Notes: generated from the sequence alone by a model not told the origin. A DNA stretch of 64,000 nucleotides from Pseudomonadota bacterium (GCA_021782815.1 JAJXUO010000001.1:62001-126000); one strand, 5' to 3'; counted from the first letter of the stretch, positions 1 through 9,394 are shown. Translations and numbers: made by a program.

Positions 1-225
1 GATGCCGGCAATCACCAGGCCCGCTACGATCTGGCCCTGGCGCTGTTCGCCGCCGGGCAGCGGGAACAGGCCATCGATCATCTGCTGGAGATCGTGCGCC
101 GCGACCGCGCCTGGAACGAGGACGGCGCCCGTAAACAGCTGCTGCGGCTGATGGAAGCCATCGGCTATTCCGATCCTTTGAGCGTGGCCACCCGTAAACG
201 GTTGTCCTCGCTTCTGTTTTCCTGA
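1..225 (+). CDS. ybbN: C-terminus of YbbN/CnoX-type thioredoxin-TPR co-chaperone (partial)
   Basis: The open frame runs from base 1 to a TGA at 223-225, giving the last 74 residues; the start lies outside the window. The piece is helical and TPR-like, with [12 protein letters not shown] followed by [20 protein letters not shown]. This is characteristic of the C-terminal domain of YbbN/CnoX proteins, which carry a thioredoxin fold at the N-terminus and act as chaperone partners of client proteins under oxidative stress. The thioredoxin domain itself is not visible here. The LON-domain gene follows 21 bp later on the same strand, so co-transcription is likely. Confidence 0.82.
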   Translation, partial: DAGNHQARYDLALALFAAGQREQAIDHLLEIVRRDRAWNEDGARKQLLRLMEAIGYSDPLSVATRKRLSSLLFS

Positions 226-246
226 ACCATCGAGGGGCGCGGCGCC

Positions 247-918
247 ATGGACCGGCCTTTTCATCCCCGCCTGGACGATCTGCCGGCCCTGCTGCCGGTA
301 TTTCCCTTGAGCGGCGTGCTGTTGCTGCCGGAAAGCCGTTTGCCCCTCAATATTTTCGAGCCGCGCTATCTGGCCATGGTGCAGGACGCCCTGGGCTGGG
401 GCCGCCTGATCGGCATGGTGCAGCCGGGCGACGGCCGGCGCGGCGGCATCGGCAAGGCCGTGCCCGACCTGTTCGAAACCGGTTGCGCCGGGCGCATCAG
501 CGCCTTTTCCGAAACCGAGGACGGCCGCATCCTGCTGACCCTGACCGGGGTTTGCCGCTTCACCATCACCAGCGAGGTGGACAGCCAGCGCGGCTACCGC
601 CGCATGGCGGTGGACTGGAGCCCCTTTCATCACGATCTGACCCCCGCCGCCGAACCGGAGTGGGACCGCGCCCATCTCCTGTCGCTCTTGAGGGCCTATC
701 TCAAACTGAAAAGCATCGATCTCAACTGGAAGGCCATCGAGGCGGCCAGCGATCTGGCCCTGTCGCTGTCCATGCCCATGGTGCTGCCGTTCGATGTCCG
801 CGAGAAACAGGCCATGCTGGAGGCCGCCGACGCCAATCAGCGCGGACAAACCCTGCTGGCCCTGCTGGAAATGGCCCTGGCCGAAGCGGCGGGCCACCGC
901 ACCACCACCAAACAATAA
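247..918 (+). CDS. LON substrate-binding domain protein (LonN-like)
   Basis: A 223-residue protein made almost entirely of the N-terminal substrate-binding domain of Lon protease. The opening [19 protein letters not shown] and [11 protein letters not shown] are typical of that fold, roughly residues 14-205. There is no AAA+ module and no protease Ser-Lys dyad, so it should bind polypeptides without degrading them. Its cellular role is not established. It follows the YbbN-type co-chaperone and precedes a Trm112-like gene by 11 bp, an arrangement common in alphaproteobacteria and consistent with a protein quality-control operon. The ATG at 247 fits the N-terminus of the family. Confidence 0.88.
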   Translation: MDRPFHPRLDDLPALLPVFPLSGVLLLPESRLPLNIFEPRYLAMVQDALGWGRLIGMVQPGDGRRGGIGKAVPDLFETGCAGRISAFSETEDGRILLTLTGVCRFTITSEVDSQRGYRRMAVDWSPFHHDLTPAAEPEWDRAHLLSLLRAYLKLKSIDLNWKAIEAASDLALSLSMPMVLPFDVREKQAMLEAADANQRGQTLLALLEMALAEAAGHRTTTKQ

Positions 919-929
919 AGGAACCCGTC

Positions 930-1127
930 ATGTCCGAGCGCGCCGTCGGCGTCGATGCCAAGCTGCTGGAAATTCTGGTCTGCCCCCTGACCAAGGGGCC
1001 GTTGCGCTACGACCGCGATGCCCAGGAACTGATCAGCGACAAGGCTGGGCTGGCCTATCCCATCCGCGACGGCATTCCCATCATGCTGCCCTCGGAAGCC
1101 CGCGCCCTCGATCAGACCTCCGCCTGA
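930..1127 (+). CDS. Trm112-like small protein
   Basis: A 65-residue protein beginning at ATG 930, with AAAGGA about 9 bases upstream as ribosome binding site. The core [17 protein letters not shown], followed by a hydrophobic [13 protein letters not shown] segment, is the signature of the bacterial Trm112/YcaR family. Eukaryotic Trm112 is a zinc-binding activator of methyltransferases; bacterial relatives often keep only part of the zinc site. Here only one cysteine (CP at about residue 18) is visible, so metal binding is doubtful. It sits between the LON-domain gene and a DUF971 gene that starts 6 bp after its stop. Confidence 0.85.
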   Translation: MSERAVGVDAKLLEILVCPLTKGPLRYDRDAQELISDKAGLAYPIRDGIPIMLPSEARALDQTSA

Positions 1128-1132
1128 CCGCC

Positions 1133-1486
1133 ATGGAGGCCCCCAGCGAGCTGCGCTACGACCGCGCCGCCAAAATTCTGCATGTGCGCTTTCCCGACGG
1201 CCAGAGCTTCGCTCTGCCCGCCGAACTTCTGCGGGTGGAAAGCCCCAGCGCCGAAGTGCAGGGCCATGGCCCCGGCCAGAAGACCCTGGTTTCCGGGCGA
1301 CGCCATGTCGGCCTCATCGGCATCGAGCCCGTGGGCCATTATGCCGTCAAACTGATCTTCGACGACCTGCACGACAGCGGCCTTTACACCTGGGACACCC
1401 TCTACGCCCTGGGGCAAAACCGCGACGCCCTGTGGCAGGACTATCTCGACGCCCTGGCCGAACGGGGCTTGAGCCGCGATCCTTAA
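1133..1486 (+). CDS. DUF971 (gamma-butyrobetaine hydroxylase-like N-terminal domain) protein
   Basis: A 117-residue protein. The pattern LRYDRAAKILHVRFPDGQSF, the ELLRVESPSAEVQGHG segment and the VGHYAVKLIFDDLHDSGLYTWDTLY tail are characteristic of DUF971, the small domain also found at the N-terminus of gamma-butyrobetaine hydroxylase and fused to Mrp-type Fe-S proteins. Its biochemical role as a stand-alone protein is unknown; a link to iron-sulfur cluster handling is inference from fusions. It is the last gene of the opening rightward operon, and its stop overlaps the convergent HD phosphohydrolase gene by 4 bp. Confidence 0.86.
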   Translation: MEAPSELRYDRAAKILHVRFPDGQSFALPAELLRVESPSAEVQGHGPGQKTLVSGRRHVGLIGIEPVGHYAVKLIFDDLHDSGLYTWDTLYALGQNRDALWQDYLDALAERGLSRDP

Positions 1487-2094
1487 TCCAGCTTGGGAAA
1501 ATCGCCCCGGCCCATGGAGGTTTCGATCATGGCGCGCAGGCGGCCCCACAGGCGGCGCGAGATGGGCGCCACCCGGCTTTCGCTGTGGCGCAGCACCGTT
1601 TCCGGCCGCACCTTGTTGGCCTGCCACGAGCCGCCGCCCGCCAGATGATTGTTCATGATGGGTTGGAAACGGTCGATGGCCTGGGCGAACCGGGCCTCGG
1701 CGCTGTCCCTGGCCTCGAACTCGTCCCATAGGGCGCGAAAAGCGGCGCCCTGGTCGGGCGGCAGCAGACCGAACAGTCGGTCGGCGGCGCGGCCCTCGCG
1801 CTCGGCCTTGTCGGCATTGCCCTTGTCGTCGTAGATGAAGGTGTCGCCGGCGTCGATTTCCACAACATCGTGGATCAGCAGCATCCTGGCCACCTTGAGG
1901 GCATCCACCGGCGCGTCGGCATGTTCGGCCAGCAACAGGGCCATCACCGCCACATGCCAGCTGTGCTCGGCGTCGGTTTCGCGGCGGCTGCCGTCCACCA
2001 ACGGCGTATGGCGGATGATGCTTTTCATGCGGTCCAGCTCGGCGATAAAGGCCAGCTGCGCCGCCAGCCGGGCCTCGGCCTCGGCGGCGCTCAC
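1483..2094 (-). CDS. HD-domain phosphohydrolase (YfbR/HDDC2-like)
   Basis: A 203-residue HD-superfamily protein. Metal ligands are visible in order: AEHSWHVAV (H), LLIHDVVEIDAGD (HD pair) and the later helical DRFQPIMNNH segment. The architecture matches the YfbR/HDDC2 group of 5'-deoxynucleotidases, which remove phosphate from deoxynucleoside monophosphates in nucleotide salvage. Substrate is inferred from family only. The start is a GTG at 2094-2092 whose last bases form a 4-bp GTGA overlap with the stop of the upstream UbiH-type gene, so the two are probably translationally coupled. The 3' end overlaps the convergent DUF971 gene. Confidence 0.85.
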   Translation of the reverse strand: MSAAEAEARLAAQLAFIAELDRMKSIIRHTPLVDGSRRETDAEHSWHVAVMALLLAEHADAPVDALKVARMLLIHDVVEIDAGDTFIYDDKGNADKAEREGRAADRLFGLLPPDQGAAFRALWDEFEARDSAEARFAQAIDRFQPIMNNHLAGGGSWQANKVRPETVLRHSESRVAPISRRLWGRLRAMIETSMGRGDFPKLD

Positions 2095-3317
2095 AATGCC
2101 TCTCCGCGCATCAGCCGGGGCAGTTCGCCCACCAGGCCCATGGCGTGGCGCATGAAGGTTTTCTTCAGTCCGGGCATGCGGTTGACCGCCGCCAGCCCCA
2201 GATCGCGGGCCAGCCGCACCGGGGCGATATCGTTGGAGAACAACCGCACCATGGCGTCGGTCAAACCCAGCATCAGCAGATTGTCGAAGCGGCGCCAGCG
2301 GGCGTAGCGCTCCAGCACGGCGGCGTTGCCGAGATCGAGGCCCAGGCGCTTGGCCTGCACCAGCACCTCGGCCAGGGCGGCCACGTCGCGCAGGCCCATA
2401 TTCATGCCCTGGCCGGCCACCGGATGCATGCCGTGCGCGGCATCCCCCACCAACGCCAGCCGGGGCGCGGTGTAGGCTTTAGCGAACTGCAGCGACAGCG
2501 GATAGGCGAAACGCGGCCCCTCCAAGGTCAGGCCGCCGAGGAAATCGCCGAAGCGCTCGTGCATCTCGGCCAGGAAGGCGGCATCGTCCTGGGCCATGAT
2601 GCCGGGCACCAGCGCCGATTTTTCCGTCCACACCACCGAGGAGCGGTTGCCCGGCAGGGGCAGAATGGCAAAGGGCCCCGAGGGCAGGAAATGCTCCTGC
2701 GCCACGTCGCCGTGCGGTTTTTCGTGGGCCACGGTACAGACGATAGCGGTCTGGCCGTACTCCCATTTGGTCAGGCCGATACCGGCTCCGGCCCGCACCG
2801 GCGAGCCCCGGCCATCGGCGGCCACCACCAGGGCGGCGCCGATACTGCGGCCGTCGTTCAAGGTGGCGACAACGCCGCCCGCCTCGCGCCGCAGGGCCTG
2901 GATCGAGGCCGGCGCCAGCACCCGGGCCAGGGGCAGGGCGGGCAGACGCCGGCTCAGGGCCTGACGGATGGCGCGGTTTTCCACAATCCAGCCGAAGGGA
3001 TCGCTGCCCAGCACCCGGTGATCATAATGCAGAAACAGCGGCGAAGCGCCGTCGCTGACGCGGATCTCCCGGATCGGCGCCGCCAGGGGCGCGATGGCCG
3101 GCCACAACCCGCAGCCCGCCAGCACCCGCTGCGGCCCCAGGGCCACCGCCGAGGCACGGCCGTCGAAAGCCGGGGCCAGCGCCGTTTCCGGCGCCTCGCG
3201 GTCCACCACCGCCACGGACACACCGTGGGCGGCCAGGGCGCAGGCCAGGGGCCCGCCCACCAGGCCGCCGCCCACGATCAGCACATCACATTGAAGATCG
3301 GTATCCATCATGGCCAT
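2091..3317 (-). CDS. UbiH/UbiF/VisC-family FAD-dependent hydroxylase
   Basis: A 408-residue flavoprotein monooxygenase. The N-terminus has the dinucleotide-binding motif DVLIVGGGLVGGPLACALA. A mid-protein VVAADGRGSPVR matches the DG motif, and LALVGDAAHGMHPVAGQGMN is the GD motif that contacts FAD ribityl. These place it in the UbiH/UbiF/Coq6 family, which hydroxylates the ubiquinone ring. Which ring carbon it acts on cannot be told from sequence alone. The open frame extends further upstream, but ATG 3317 is preferred because AGGGGG lies about 8 bases upstream and the Rossmann motif then falls at residue 14. It is coupled to the HD gene downstream. Confidence 0.87.
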   Translation of the reverse strand: MAMMDTDLQCDVLIVGGGLVGGPLACALAAHGVSVAVVDREAPETALAPAFDGRASAVALGPQRVLAGCGLWPAIAPLAAPIREIRVSDGASPLFLHYDHRVLGSDPFGWIVENRAIRQALSRRLPALPLARVLAPASIQALRREAGGVVATLNDGRSIGAALVVAADGRGSPVRAGAGIGLTKWEYGQTAIVCTVAHEKPHGDVAQEHFLPSGPFAILPLPGNRSSVVWTEKSALVPGIMAQDDAAFLAEMHERFGDFLGGLTLEGPRFAYPLSLQFAKAYTAPRLALVGDAAHGMHPVAGQGMNMGLRDVAALAEVLVQAKRLGLDLGNAAVLERYARWRRFDNLLMLGLTDAMVRLFSNDIAPVRLARDLGLAAVNRMPGLKKTFMRHAMGLVGELPRLMRGEAL

Positions 3318-3341
3318 AGAAATGCCCCCTGGCCGGCCAAT

Positions 3342-3393
3342 TGTCCAGTGACCCAGGGCAATCGGGCGAATCCGATGGCCCTGTCCAGTGACC
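3342..3393. repeat. 12-bp direct repeat pair between ubiH-type gene and glnK
   Basis: TGTCCAGTGACC occurs at 3342-3353 and again at 3382-3393, 40 bp apart (about four helical turns), in the divergent control region between the hydroxylase gene and glnK. Between the copies are CAGGGC and GCCCTG arms that could form a hairpin. The spacing would put both copies on the same face of the helix, as for a regulator binding tandem sites. It does not match the NtrC consensus that I would expect near glnK. Confidence 0.5.
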
Positions 3394-3505
3394 AGAGGTT
3401 TGAAATTACCTGGGGCGCGGATCATGAAAAATCTGTAAAATCGCCTCAGGCTCAACTCCACGGCCGCCCTTTCCGAGGCGGCCCCAGCGCACGGAAGGTC
3501 TTCTC

Positions 3506-3844
3506 ATGAAGCTCGTCATGGCCATCATCAAGCCCTTCAAACTGGAAGACGTCCGCCAGGCCCTGACGCCTTTGGGCATCCAGGGTCTGACCGCCAGCGA
3601 GGTCAAGGGCTATGGCCGCCAGAAAGGTCAGACCGAGATCTATCGCGGCGCCGAATACAATGTCAGCTTCCTGCCCAAGGTAAAGATCGAGGTGGCGGTC
3701 AGCGACGATCTGGCCGCCCGCGTGGTGGAAGCCATTCAGACCTCGGCCCACACCGGCAAGATCGGCGACGGCAAGATCTTCGTGTTCGATCTGGTCAACG
3801 CCATGCGCATCCGCACCGGCGAAACCAACGACGAAGCGCTGTAA
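3506..3844 (+). CDS. glnK: PII nitrogen regulatory protein GlnK
   Basis: A 112-residue PII protein, the normal length. It starts MKLVMAIIKPFKLEDVRQAL. The T-loop GQTEIYRGAEY puts the uridylylation site exactly at Tyr51, and KVKIEVAV plus TGKIGDGKIFV match the ATP/2-oxoglutarate-binding B-loop region. PII trimers sense energy and 2-oxoglutarate and bind AmtB to block ammonium uptake; glnK and amtB being adjacent here is the standard arrangement. I call it GlnK rather than GlnB from this linkage. GGAAGG upstream supports ATG 3506. A long hairpin-rich gap with a terminator separates it from amtB, which has its own promoter. Confidence 0.93.
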   Translation: MKLVMAIIKPFKLEDVRQALTPLGIQGLTASEVKGYGRQKGQTEIYRGAEYNVSFLPKVKIEVAVSDDLAARVVEAIQTSAHTGKIGDGKIFVFDLVNAMRIRTGETNDEAL

Positions 3845-3850
3845 GAGCAA

Positions 3851-3913
3851 GTCGCGGTGAGCAGGGCTCATCGCGACGCCGCTTGAGGGACTCCGGTGAT
3901 CGGGTCCGATCAC
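3851..3913 (+). other. glnK 3' untranslated hairpins
   Basis: Two inverted repeats follow the glnK stop. The first has 11-base arms GTCGCGGTGAG and CTCATCGCGAC (one G-U pair) around a 5-base loop, at 3851-3877. The second is GTGATCGG and CCGATCAC around GT at 3896-3913. They precede the terminator at 3962-3996. They may protect the 3' end of the glnK transcript or belong to a 3'-derived small RNA. The rest of the 377-bp gap before amtB holds the terminator, the sigma-54 promoter and nothing else I recognise. Confidence 0.45.
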
Positions 3914-3961
3914 TGCAATTTGGTATAAGTCTCTTTCCACGCCACGGCGCGGTCTTAAGGC

Positions 3962-3996
3962 GGCGCGGCCCTCCCGGGCCGCGCCGTTTGTTATTT
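3962..3996 (+). terminator. Intrinsic terminator after glnK
   Basis: A perfect 10-bp stem, GGCGCGGCCC and GGGCCGCGCC, encloses TCCC at 3962-3985 and is followed by the T-rich stretch GTTTGTTATTT. This should end most glnK transcripts before amtB. Confidence 0.75.
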
Positions 3997-4097
3997 GCCC
4001 GTCCTTTAAGCGGAAATTCGGCTGATTTGCTCTTTTTATAAGCAGGTATAAGGGCTCTCGGCCGCCTGATTCCCCGGGATTCCCCGAATTTCACACT

Positions 4098-4112
4098 TGG
4101 CACGATTTTTGT
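4098..4112 (+). promoter_or_regulatory. Sigma-54 (RpoN)-type promoter for amtB
   Basis: TGGCACG-ATTT-TTGT at 4098-4112 matches the sigma-54 consensus TGGCACG-N4-TTGC with one mismatch (GC to GT in the -12 element) and correct spacing. It lies about 110 bp upstream of the amtB start. Ammonium transporter genes are commonly controlled by NtrC with RpoN. I do not see a clean NtrC palindrome upstream. Confidence 0.62.
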
Positions 4113-4221
4113 TTGCCATAGCGCCTCAGCCTGCCTGTTTTCCAGCCAGAGCGGCCGTAAAAACAGGCGATCGAAAGGCCTAACAAGCCGGGCCAACGGC
4201 GCCCAGGGGAGTGTGCGAAGG

Positions 4222-5547
4222 ATGAAGTTGAACCGTTCCGTTGCGGCCGGGATCGCCCTGACCGCGGGTCTGTGCCTGACCGCCGGCGCCGCCATGGCGC
4301 AAAGCGCCACCCCGGCGCCCGTTCTCAACAAGGCGGATACCGCCTGGATGCTGGTCTCCACCGCCCTGGTGCTGATGATGACCATTCCCGGCCTGGCCCT
4401 GTTCTATGCCGGCATGGTGCGCAAGAAGAACATTCTCGCCACCCTCATGCAGAGCTTCAGCATCACCGCCCTGGTCACCGTGCTGTGGGGAGTGATCGGC
4501 TATTCCCTGGCCTTCACCGACGGCCATGGCGCCACCGCGCCGTTTTTCGGCGATTTTTCGCGCGTGCTGCTGTTCGGCATGGGCAAGGACACCCTGGCGC
4601 CGGGCACCACCATCCCGGAATCGGTGTTCATGATGTATCAGATGACCTTCGCCATCATCACTCCGGCCCTGCTGGTGGGCTCGCTGGCCGACCGCATCAA
4701 GTTTTCGGCGCTGATGGCCTTCGTCACCGGCTGGCTGCTGCTGGTCTACGCCCCCATCGCCCATATGGTGTGGGCCGCCAACACCGGCCTGTTGGGGAAA
4801 TGGGGCGTGCTGGATTTCGCCGGCGGCACCGTGGTGCATATCAATTCCGGCGTGGCCGGCCTGGTGGGCTGCCTTATCGTCGGCAAGCGCAAAGGCTTCG
4901 GCACGGAAAGCTTCGCCCCGGCCAACCTGTCCTACGCCCTGATCGGCGCCTCGCTGCTGTGGGTGGGCTGGTTCGGCTTCAACGCCGGTTCGGCCATGAC
5001 CGCCGACGGCCGCGCCGGCATGGCCATGACCGTGACCCAGCTGGCGGCCGGCGCCGCCGCCGTCTCGTGGATCGCCATCGAATGGCTGATCCGCAAGAAG
5101 CCCTCGGCCCTGGGCGCCGCCTCGGGCGCCGTGGCCGGGCTGGTGGCCATCACCCCGGCCTCGGGCTATGTGGCGCCGGCGGGCGGGCTGGTCATCGGCC
5201 TGGTGGCCGGCGCCGTCTGCTTCTGGGGCGCCACCGGCCTCAAGCACATGATGGGCTATGACGACAGCCTCGACAGCTTCGGCGTGCACGGCGTGGGCGG
5301 CATCGTCGGCGCCCTTCTCACCGGCGTCTTCGCCGACAAGGAGATCGGCGGCACCCCCGGCCTTCTGCAGGGCCATCCCGGCCAGGTGCTGCTGCAGGCG
5401 GAAGGGGTGATGGTCACCATCGTCTGGTGCGCCGTGGTTTCGTTCCTGCTCTACAAGCTGATCGACAAGACCATCGGTCTGCGCGTCAGCGTCGAGGAGG
5501 AAATCGAAGGCCTGGATTATTCGCTGCACGGCGAAATCCTGCACTGA
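4222..5547 (+). CDS. amtB: Ammonium transporter AmtB
   Basis: A 441-residue Amt/MEP/Rh channel that moves ammonium across the inner membrane. A cleavable signal peptide ends near AAMAQS (residue 28). About eleven hydrophobic segments follow. The twin-His pore is visible as GGTVVHINSGVAG and DSFGVHGVGGIVGALLTG, and the outer Phe gate region as MTFAIITPALL. ATG 4222 is preferred over the GTG at 4213 because GGGGAG is well placed and the signal peptide then begins MKLNRS. It should be gated by the neighbouring GlnK, and the upstream sigma-54 site suggests induction under nitrogen limitation. An intrinsic terminator follows. Confidence 0.93.
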   Translation: MKLNRSVAAGIALTAGLCLTAGAAMAQSATPAPVLNKADTAWMLVSTALVLMMTIPGLALFYAGMVRKKNILATLMQSFSITALVTVLWGVIGYSLAFTDGHGATAPFFGDFSRVLLFGMGKDTLAPGTTIPESVFMMYQMTFAIITPALLVGSLADRIKFSALMAFVTGWLLLVYAPIAHMVWAANTGLLGKWGVLDFAGGTVVHINSGVAGLVGCLIVGKRKGFGTESFAPANLSYALIGASLLWVGWFGFNAGSAMTADGRAGMAMTVTQLAAGAAAVSWIAIEWLIRKKPSALGAASGAVAGLVAITPASGYVAPAGGLVIGLVAGAVCFWGATGLKHMMGYDDSLDSFGVHGVGGIVGALLTGVFADKEIGGTPGLLQGHPGQVLLQAEGVMVTIVWCAVVSFLLYKLIDKTIGLRVSVEEEIEGLDYSLHGEILH

Positions 5548-5572
5548 AAATCCTCTTTCCCGATGCGAACGG

Positions 5573-5599
5573 AAAAGGGCGCCCATGGGCGCCCTTTTT
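5573..5599 (+). terminator. Intrinsic terminator after amtB
   Basis: AAAAGGGCGC and GCGCCCTTTTT flank CCATGG about 26 bp after the amtB stop. The GC-rich stem followed by a T run is a textbook Rho-independent terminator. Confidence 0.85.
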
Positions 5600-5690
5600 C
5601 ATGGCGTGCTAAAAATAAGCGCCATTTTCAAAGTTTTCGGTTAAAACTGGCCTCGTTCCGTTCTCACACTCGCGACTGTGCCCCGAACCG

Positions 5691-6881
5691 ATGCTTAACC
5701 CCCGTCTCGATCTCCTGACCGATTATCCGTTCCAGCGTCTGGCCGCCCTGCTGCAGACGCCGCCGGGCGGCGAACCCCTGGTCATGTCGATCGGCGAACC
5801 ACAGCACCGGCCGCCCTCCTTCGTGCCCGAGATCCTGGCCGCCAACGCCGCCGGCTGGAGCAAATATCCCCCCATGGCCGGCACCCCCGACTTCCGTCAG
5901 GCGGCGGGCGGCTGGCTGTGCCGGCGCTTCGGCCTGGCCGAGGGCGCGTTCGATCCCGAGACCCAGCTCCTGCCCCTGGCCGGCACCCGCGAAGGCCTTT
6001 ATCAGATCGCCCAGCTGGTGATCGCTCCGGCCGCGCCCGGCGCGCCGCCGCCGGTGGTGCTGCTGCCCAACCCCTTCTATCAGGTCTATGCCGGCGCCGC
6101 CCTGCTGGCCGGCGCCGAACCGGTGTTCGTGCCCGCCACCCCGGAAAGCGGATTCCTGCCCGATTTCGCGGCCCTGCCGGAAGAGATCCTGGACCGCGCC
6201 GCCCTGGCCTATCTGTGCACCCCGGCCAATCCGCAAGGGGCGGTGGCCGATCTGGCCCGCCTGCAAGAGGCCGTGCGCCTGGCCCGCCGCCACGATTTCG
6301 TGCTGGCGGTGGACGAATGCTATTCCGAAATCTACGACGGCGCGGCCCCGGCCGGCGCCTTGGAGGCCTGCCAGAGCCTGGGCGGCGGCTTCGACCGGGT
6401 GGTGGTGTTCCATTCCCTGTCGAAGCGCTCCAGCGCCCCCGGCCTGCGCTCGGGCTTCGTGGCCGGCGATGCCGCTCTCATCGCCCCCTTCGCCCGCCTG
6501 CGCGCTTATGGCGGCGCCGCTGTGCCCACGCCGATTCTGGCCGCCTCGGCCGCCTTGTGGCGCGACGAGGACCATGTGGCCGTCAACCGTGCCGAATACC
6601 GCCGCAAGATCGATGCCGCCGAACGTATTTTCGCCGGGCGCTTCGGTTTCTACCGCCCCCAGGGCGGCTTCTTCCTGTGGCTGGACGTGGGCGACGGCGA
6701 GGCCGCCGCCCGCCGCCTGTGGGAACGGGCCGGTATCCGCGTGCTGCCCGGCGCCTATCTGGCCCGCCCCGGCGCCGATGGCGTCAATCCCGGCCAGCGC
6801 TATATCCGCGTGGCCCTGGTGCATGATCTGGCCATCGTGGACACCGCCCTGACCCGCATGGCGGAGGTGCTGGAGGCGTGA
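5691..6881 (+). CDS. Class I/II PLP-dependent aminotransferase (DapC-like)
   Basis: A 396-residue fold-type I aminotransferase. The PLP Schiff-base lysine is in [16 protein letters not shown] (about residue 245), with the conserved downstream Arg. [12 protein letters not shown] contains the substrate-binding Asn and [11 protein letters not shown] the PLP-N1 Asp and Tyr. It most resembles alphaproteobacterial enzymes annotated as succinyldiaminopimelate transaminase (lysine and peptidoglycan precursor synthesis), but other substrates are possible. The stop TGA overlaps the ATG of ftsK (TGATG at 6879-6883), so the two genes are coupled. Confidence 0.8.
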   Translation: MLNPRLDLLTDYPFQRLAALLQTPPGGEPLVMSIGEPQHRPPSFVPEILAANAAGWSKYPPMAGTPDFRQAAGGWLCRRFGLAEGAFDPETQLLPLAGTREGLYQIAQLVIAPAAPGAPPPVVLLPNPFYQVYAGAALLAGAEPVFVPATPESGFLPDFAALPEEILDRAALAYLCTPANPQGAVADLARLQEAVRLARRHDFVLAVDECYSEIYDGAAPAGALEACQSLGGGFDRVVVFHSLSKRSSAPGLRSGFVAGDAALIAPFARLRAYGGAAVPTPILAASAALWRDEDHVAVNRAEYRRKIDAAERIFAGRFGFYRPQGGFFLWLDVGDGEAAARRLWERAGIRVLPGAYLARPGADGVNPGQRYIRVALVHDLAIVDTALTRMAEVLEA

Positions 6882-9394
6882 TGGCCGGCCCCTCGTCCCA
6901 GAGCTCGAAAAAGAAAGGCGGCCGCTTCCTGCCGGAGGGCGTCTCGTCGCTGTTCCAGCGCTGGACGCTGCAGGGGGGCGGCCTGCTCCTGGTGTCGCTG
7001 GCCCTGCTGCTGACCGCCGCCCTGGTCACCTATCACCCCAAGGACCACAGCCTCAATACCGCCGCCGATGCCGCCTGGACCACCCACAACATGGTGGGCG
7101 GGGTGGGGGCCTTCCTTTCGGATCTGCTGTTGCAGCTGGTGGGCATCGCCGCCTGGCTCCCCGCCCTGGCCCTGCTGGCCTGGGGCGGCCGCATGATGGT
7201 CAGCGCCCGGCCGCTGGACAAGGTGTGGATCAAGATCCTGCTGCTGCTGTCGGGGCTGCTGCTCACCGCCATCGGCCTCGCCGCCGTGCCGGTGCCCGAC
7301 AGTCTGACCCTGCCCGGCGCCGGCGGCCAGCATCTGGGCGGCTCGGCCGGCACCTTGCTGCTGGACGGCTTCACCTCCTCGCTGGCCCTGTTCGGCGGCC
7401 AGGCCTTCGGCTGGGTCATGGCCCTGATCAGCGCCCTGCTGGGCGTGGTCTGCACCGTGGTCAGCATGGGGCTGTCGGTGGAGGAATGGCGGGCCATCGC
7501 CCGTTTGCTGCGCCGTTTCGCCCGTCTGGCCGCGCCCGGCCGCGCCCCGGCCGGAGATGAGGCGGCGGAGGAGGCTCCGCCGCCGGTTCGCCGCCGCCTG
7601 CCGCTGCTGGCCCGCCTGCTGCGTCGGCGACAAACCGCGGAAGAGGCTCCGGCGCGCGCAACACCCAGCCTGCGCCCCGCCGCCCCGCCCCGTCCCGCCC
7701 GCGCGGTGCGCGCCGAACCCAATCTGTTCCAGCCGGCCGAGACCGGAACCGACGACGACACGGCCGACGATCCCTTGCCCGCCGCCGAACGCGCCGAGCC
7801 GCTGGTGGCGCCGCGCGGCCAGCCCGCCAAGCCGGGACGGCGCGCCCAGGAGGCGGCGCAGGGACGGCTGCAACTGCCCGACCAGGGCGCCAGCCTCTAC
7901 GAATTGCCGCCGCCCCAGCTCCTGGCCCCGCCGCCGCCGCCCAGCAAGAGTTTCGGCCTCAACCAGGACGCCCTGGAACAGAACGCCCGCATGCTGGAAT
8001 CGGTGCTGGAGGATTTCGGGGTCAACGGCCAGATCGTCAAGGTGCGGCCCGGCCCGGTGGTGACCCTTTACGAACTGGAACCGGCGGCGGGCACCAAGAC
8101 CAGCCGCGTCATCGGCCTGGCCGACGATATCGCCCGTTCCATGTCGGCCCTGAGCGTGCGCATCGCCACGGTGCCGGGCCGCAACGTCATCGGCATCGAG
8201 CTGCCCAACGCCCGGCGCGAAACCGTATATTTGCGCGAGCTTTTGGATTCGGAAGCCTTCGAACGGGCGCCGTCGCGCCTGACCCTGGTGCTGGGCAAGG
8301 ATATCGGCGGCCAGCCGGTGATGGTGGATCTGGCCCGCATGCCGCATCTGCTGATCGCCGGCACCACCGGTTCGGGCAAGTCGGTGGCCATCAACACCAT
8401 GATCCTGTCGCTGCTCTACAAGCTGAAGCCGGAAGAGTGCCGCCTGATCATGATCGATCCCAAGATGCTGGAACTGTCGGTCTATGACGGCATTCCCCAT
8501 CTTCTGGCCCCGGTGGTGACCGAACCCGGCAAGGCGGTGGTGGCCTTGAAATGGGCGGTGCGCGAGATGGAAGACCGCTACCGCGCCATGAGCCAGCTCG
8601 GGGTGCGCAACATCACCGGCTATAATCAGCGCCTGGCCGAGGCCCGCCAGAAAGGGGAAAGCCTGTCGCGCACCGTGCAGACCGGCTTCGACAAGGAGAC
8701 CGGCAAGCCCATCTACGAGGATCAGGCCCTGGCCCTGGAGCCCTTGCCCTTCATCGTTATCGTGGTGGACGAAATGGCCGACCTCATGCTGGTGGCCGGC
8801 AAGGACGTGGAAGGGGCGGTGCAACGTCTGGCGCAGATGGCCCGCGCCGCCGGCATTCATATCATCATGGCCACGCAGCGGCCCTCGGTGGATGTCATCA
8901 CCGGCACCATCAAGGCCAATTTCCCCAGCCGCATCAGCTTCCAGGTGTCGTCCAAGATCGACAGCCGCACCATTCTGGGCGAGCAGGGGGCCGAACAGCT
9001 GCTGGGGCAGGGCGACATGCTTTATATGGCCTCGGGCGGGCGCATCACCCGCGTGCACGGCCCCTTCGTCTCCGATCAGGAGGTGGAAGGGGTGGTGGAG
9101 CATCTGCGCAACCAGGGCGAACCGGCCTATGTGGACAGCGTGACCGAGGAAGAGGCGGAAGACCCCGACATGATGGCCGGCGCTGGCGGAGCCAGCGGCG
9201 ACAGCCTATATGATCAGGCGGTGGCGCTGGTGGCGCGGGAAGGCAAGGCCTCCACCAGCTTCATCCAGCGCCATCTGCAGATCGGCTACAACAAGGCCGC
9301 CGGCATCATCGACAAGATGGAGCGGGAAGGCGTGGTCAGCAAAGCCAACCATGTGGGAAAACGCGAGGTTCTGGTCGGCCATCACGGCGACTGA
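6881..9394 (+). CDS. ftsK: DNA translocase FtsK
   Basis: An 837-residue FtsK/SpoIIIE translocase that pumps DNA at the septum and activates XerCD at dif. The N-terminus has about four membrane segments (residues 30-210). A Pro/Ala/Arg-rich linker spans roughly 215-340. The RecA-like motor carries Walker A GTTGSGKS (about 494-501) and Walker [13 protein letters not shown] (about 622-633). The C-terminal winged-helix gamma domain (about 770-834, with [18 protein letters not shown]) reads KOPS. The linker is short compared with E. coli. ATG 6881 overlaps the preceding stop; a GTG at 6878 would add one residue. Confidence 0.95.
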   Translation: MAGPSSQSSKKKGGRFLPEGVSSLFQRWTLQGGGLLLVSLALLLTAALVTYHPKDHSLNTAADAAWTTHNMVGGVGAFLSDLLLQLVGIAAWLPALALLAWGGRMMVSARPLDKVWIKILLLLSGLLLTAIGLAAVPVPDSLTLPGAGGQHLGGSAGTLLLDGFTSSLALFGGQAFGWVMALISALLGVVCTVVSMGLSVEEWRAIARLLRRFARLAAPGRAPAGDEAAEEAPPPVRRRLPLLARLLRRRQTAEEAPARATPSLRPAAPPRPARAVRAEPNLFQPAETGTDDDTADDPLPAAERAEPLVAPRGQPAKPGRRAQEAAQGRLQLPDQGASLYELPPPQLLAPPPPPSKSFGLNQDALEQNARMLESVLEDFGVNGQIVKVRPGPVVTLYELEPAAGTKTSRVIGLADDIARSMSALSVRIATVPGRNVIGIELPNARRETVYLRELLDSEAFERAPSRLTLVLGKDIGGQPVMVDLARMPHLLIAGTTGSGKSVAINTMILSLLYKLKPEECRLIMIDPKMLELSVYDGIPHLLAPVVTEPGKAVVALKWAVREMEDRYRAMSQLGVRNITGYNQRLAEARQKGESLSRTVQTGFDKETGKPIYEDQALALEPLPFIVIVVDEMADLMLVAGKDVEGAVQRLAQMARAAGIHIIMATQRPSVDVITGTIKANFPSRISFQVSSKIDSRTILGEQGAEQLLGQGDMLYMASGGRITRVHGPFVSDQEVEGVVEHLRNQGEPAYVDSVTEEEAEDPDMMAGAGGASGDSLYDQAVALVAREGKASTSFIQRHLQIGYNKAAGIIDKMEREGVVSKANHVGKREVLVGHHGD

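Noticed and set aside
6800-9103. Long antisense open frame over ftsK, and similar ones over leuS (44490-47294) and gdh (51395-53554)
   Set aside because: They have no recognisable domain, a composition dominated by Gly/His/Gln/Arg, and lie opposite well-defined genes. Long antisense frames are expected at high GC.
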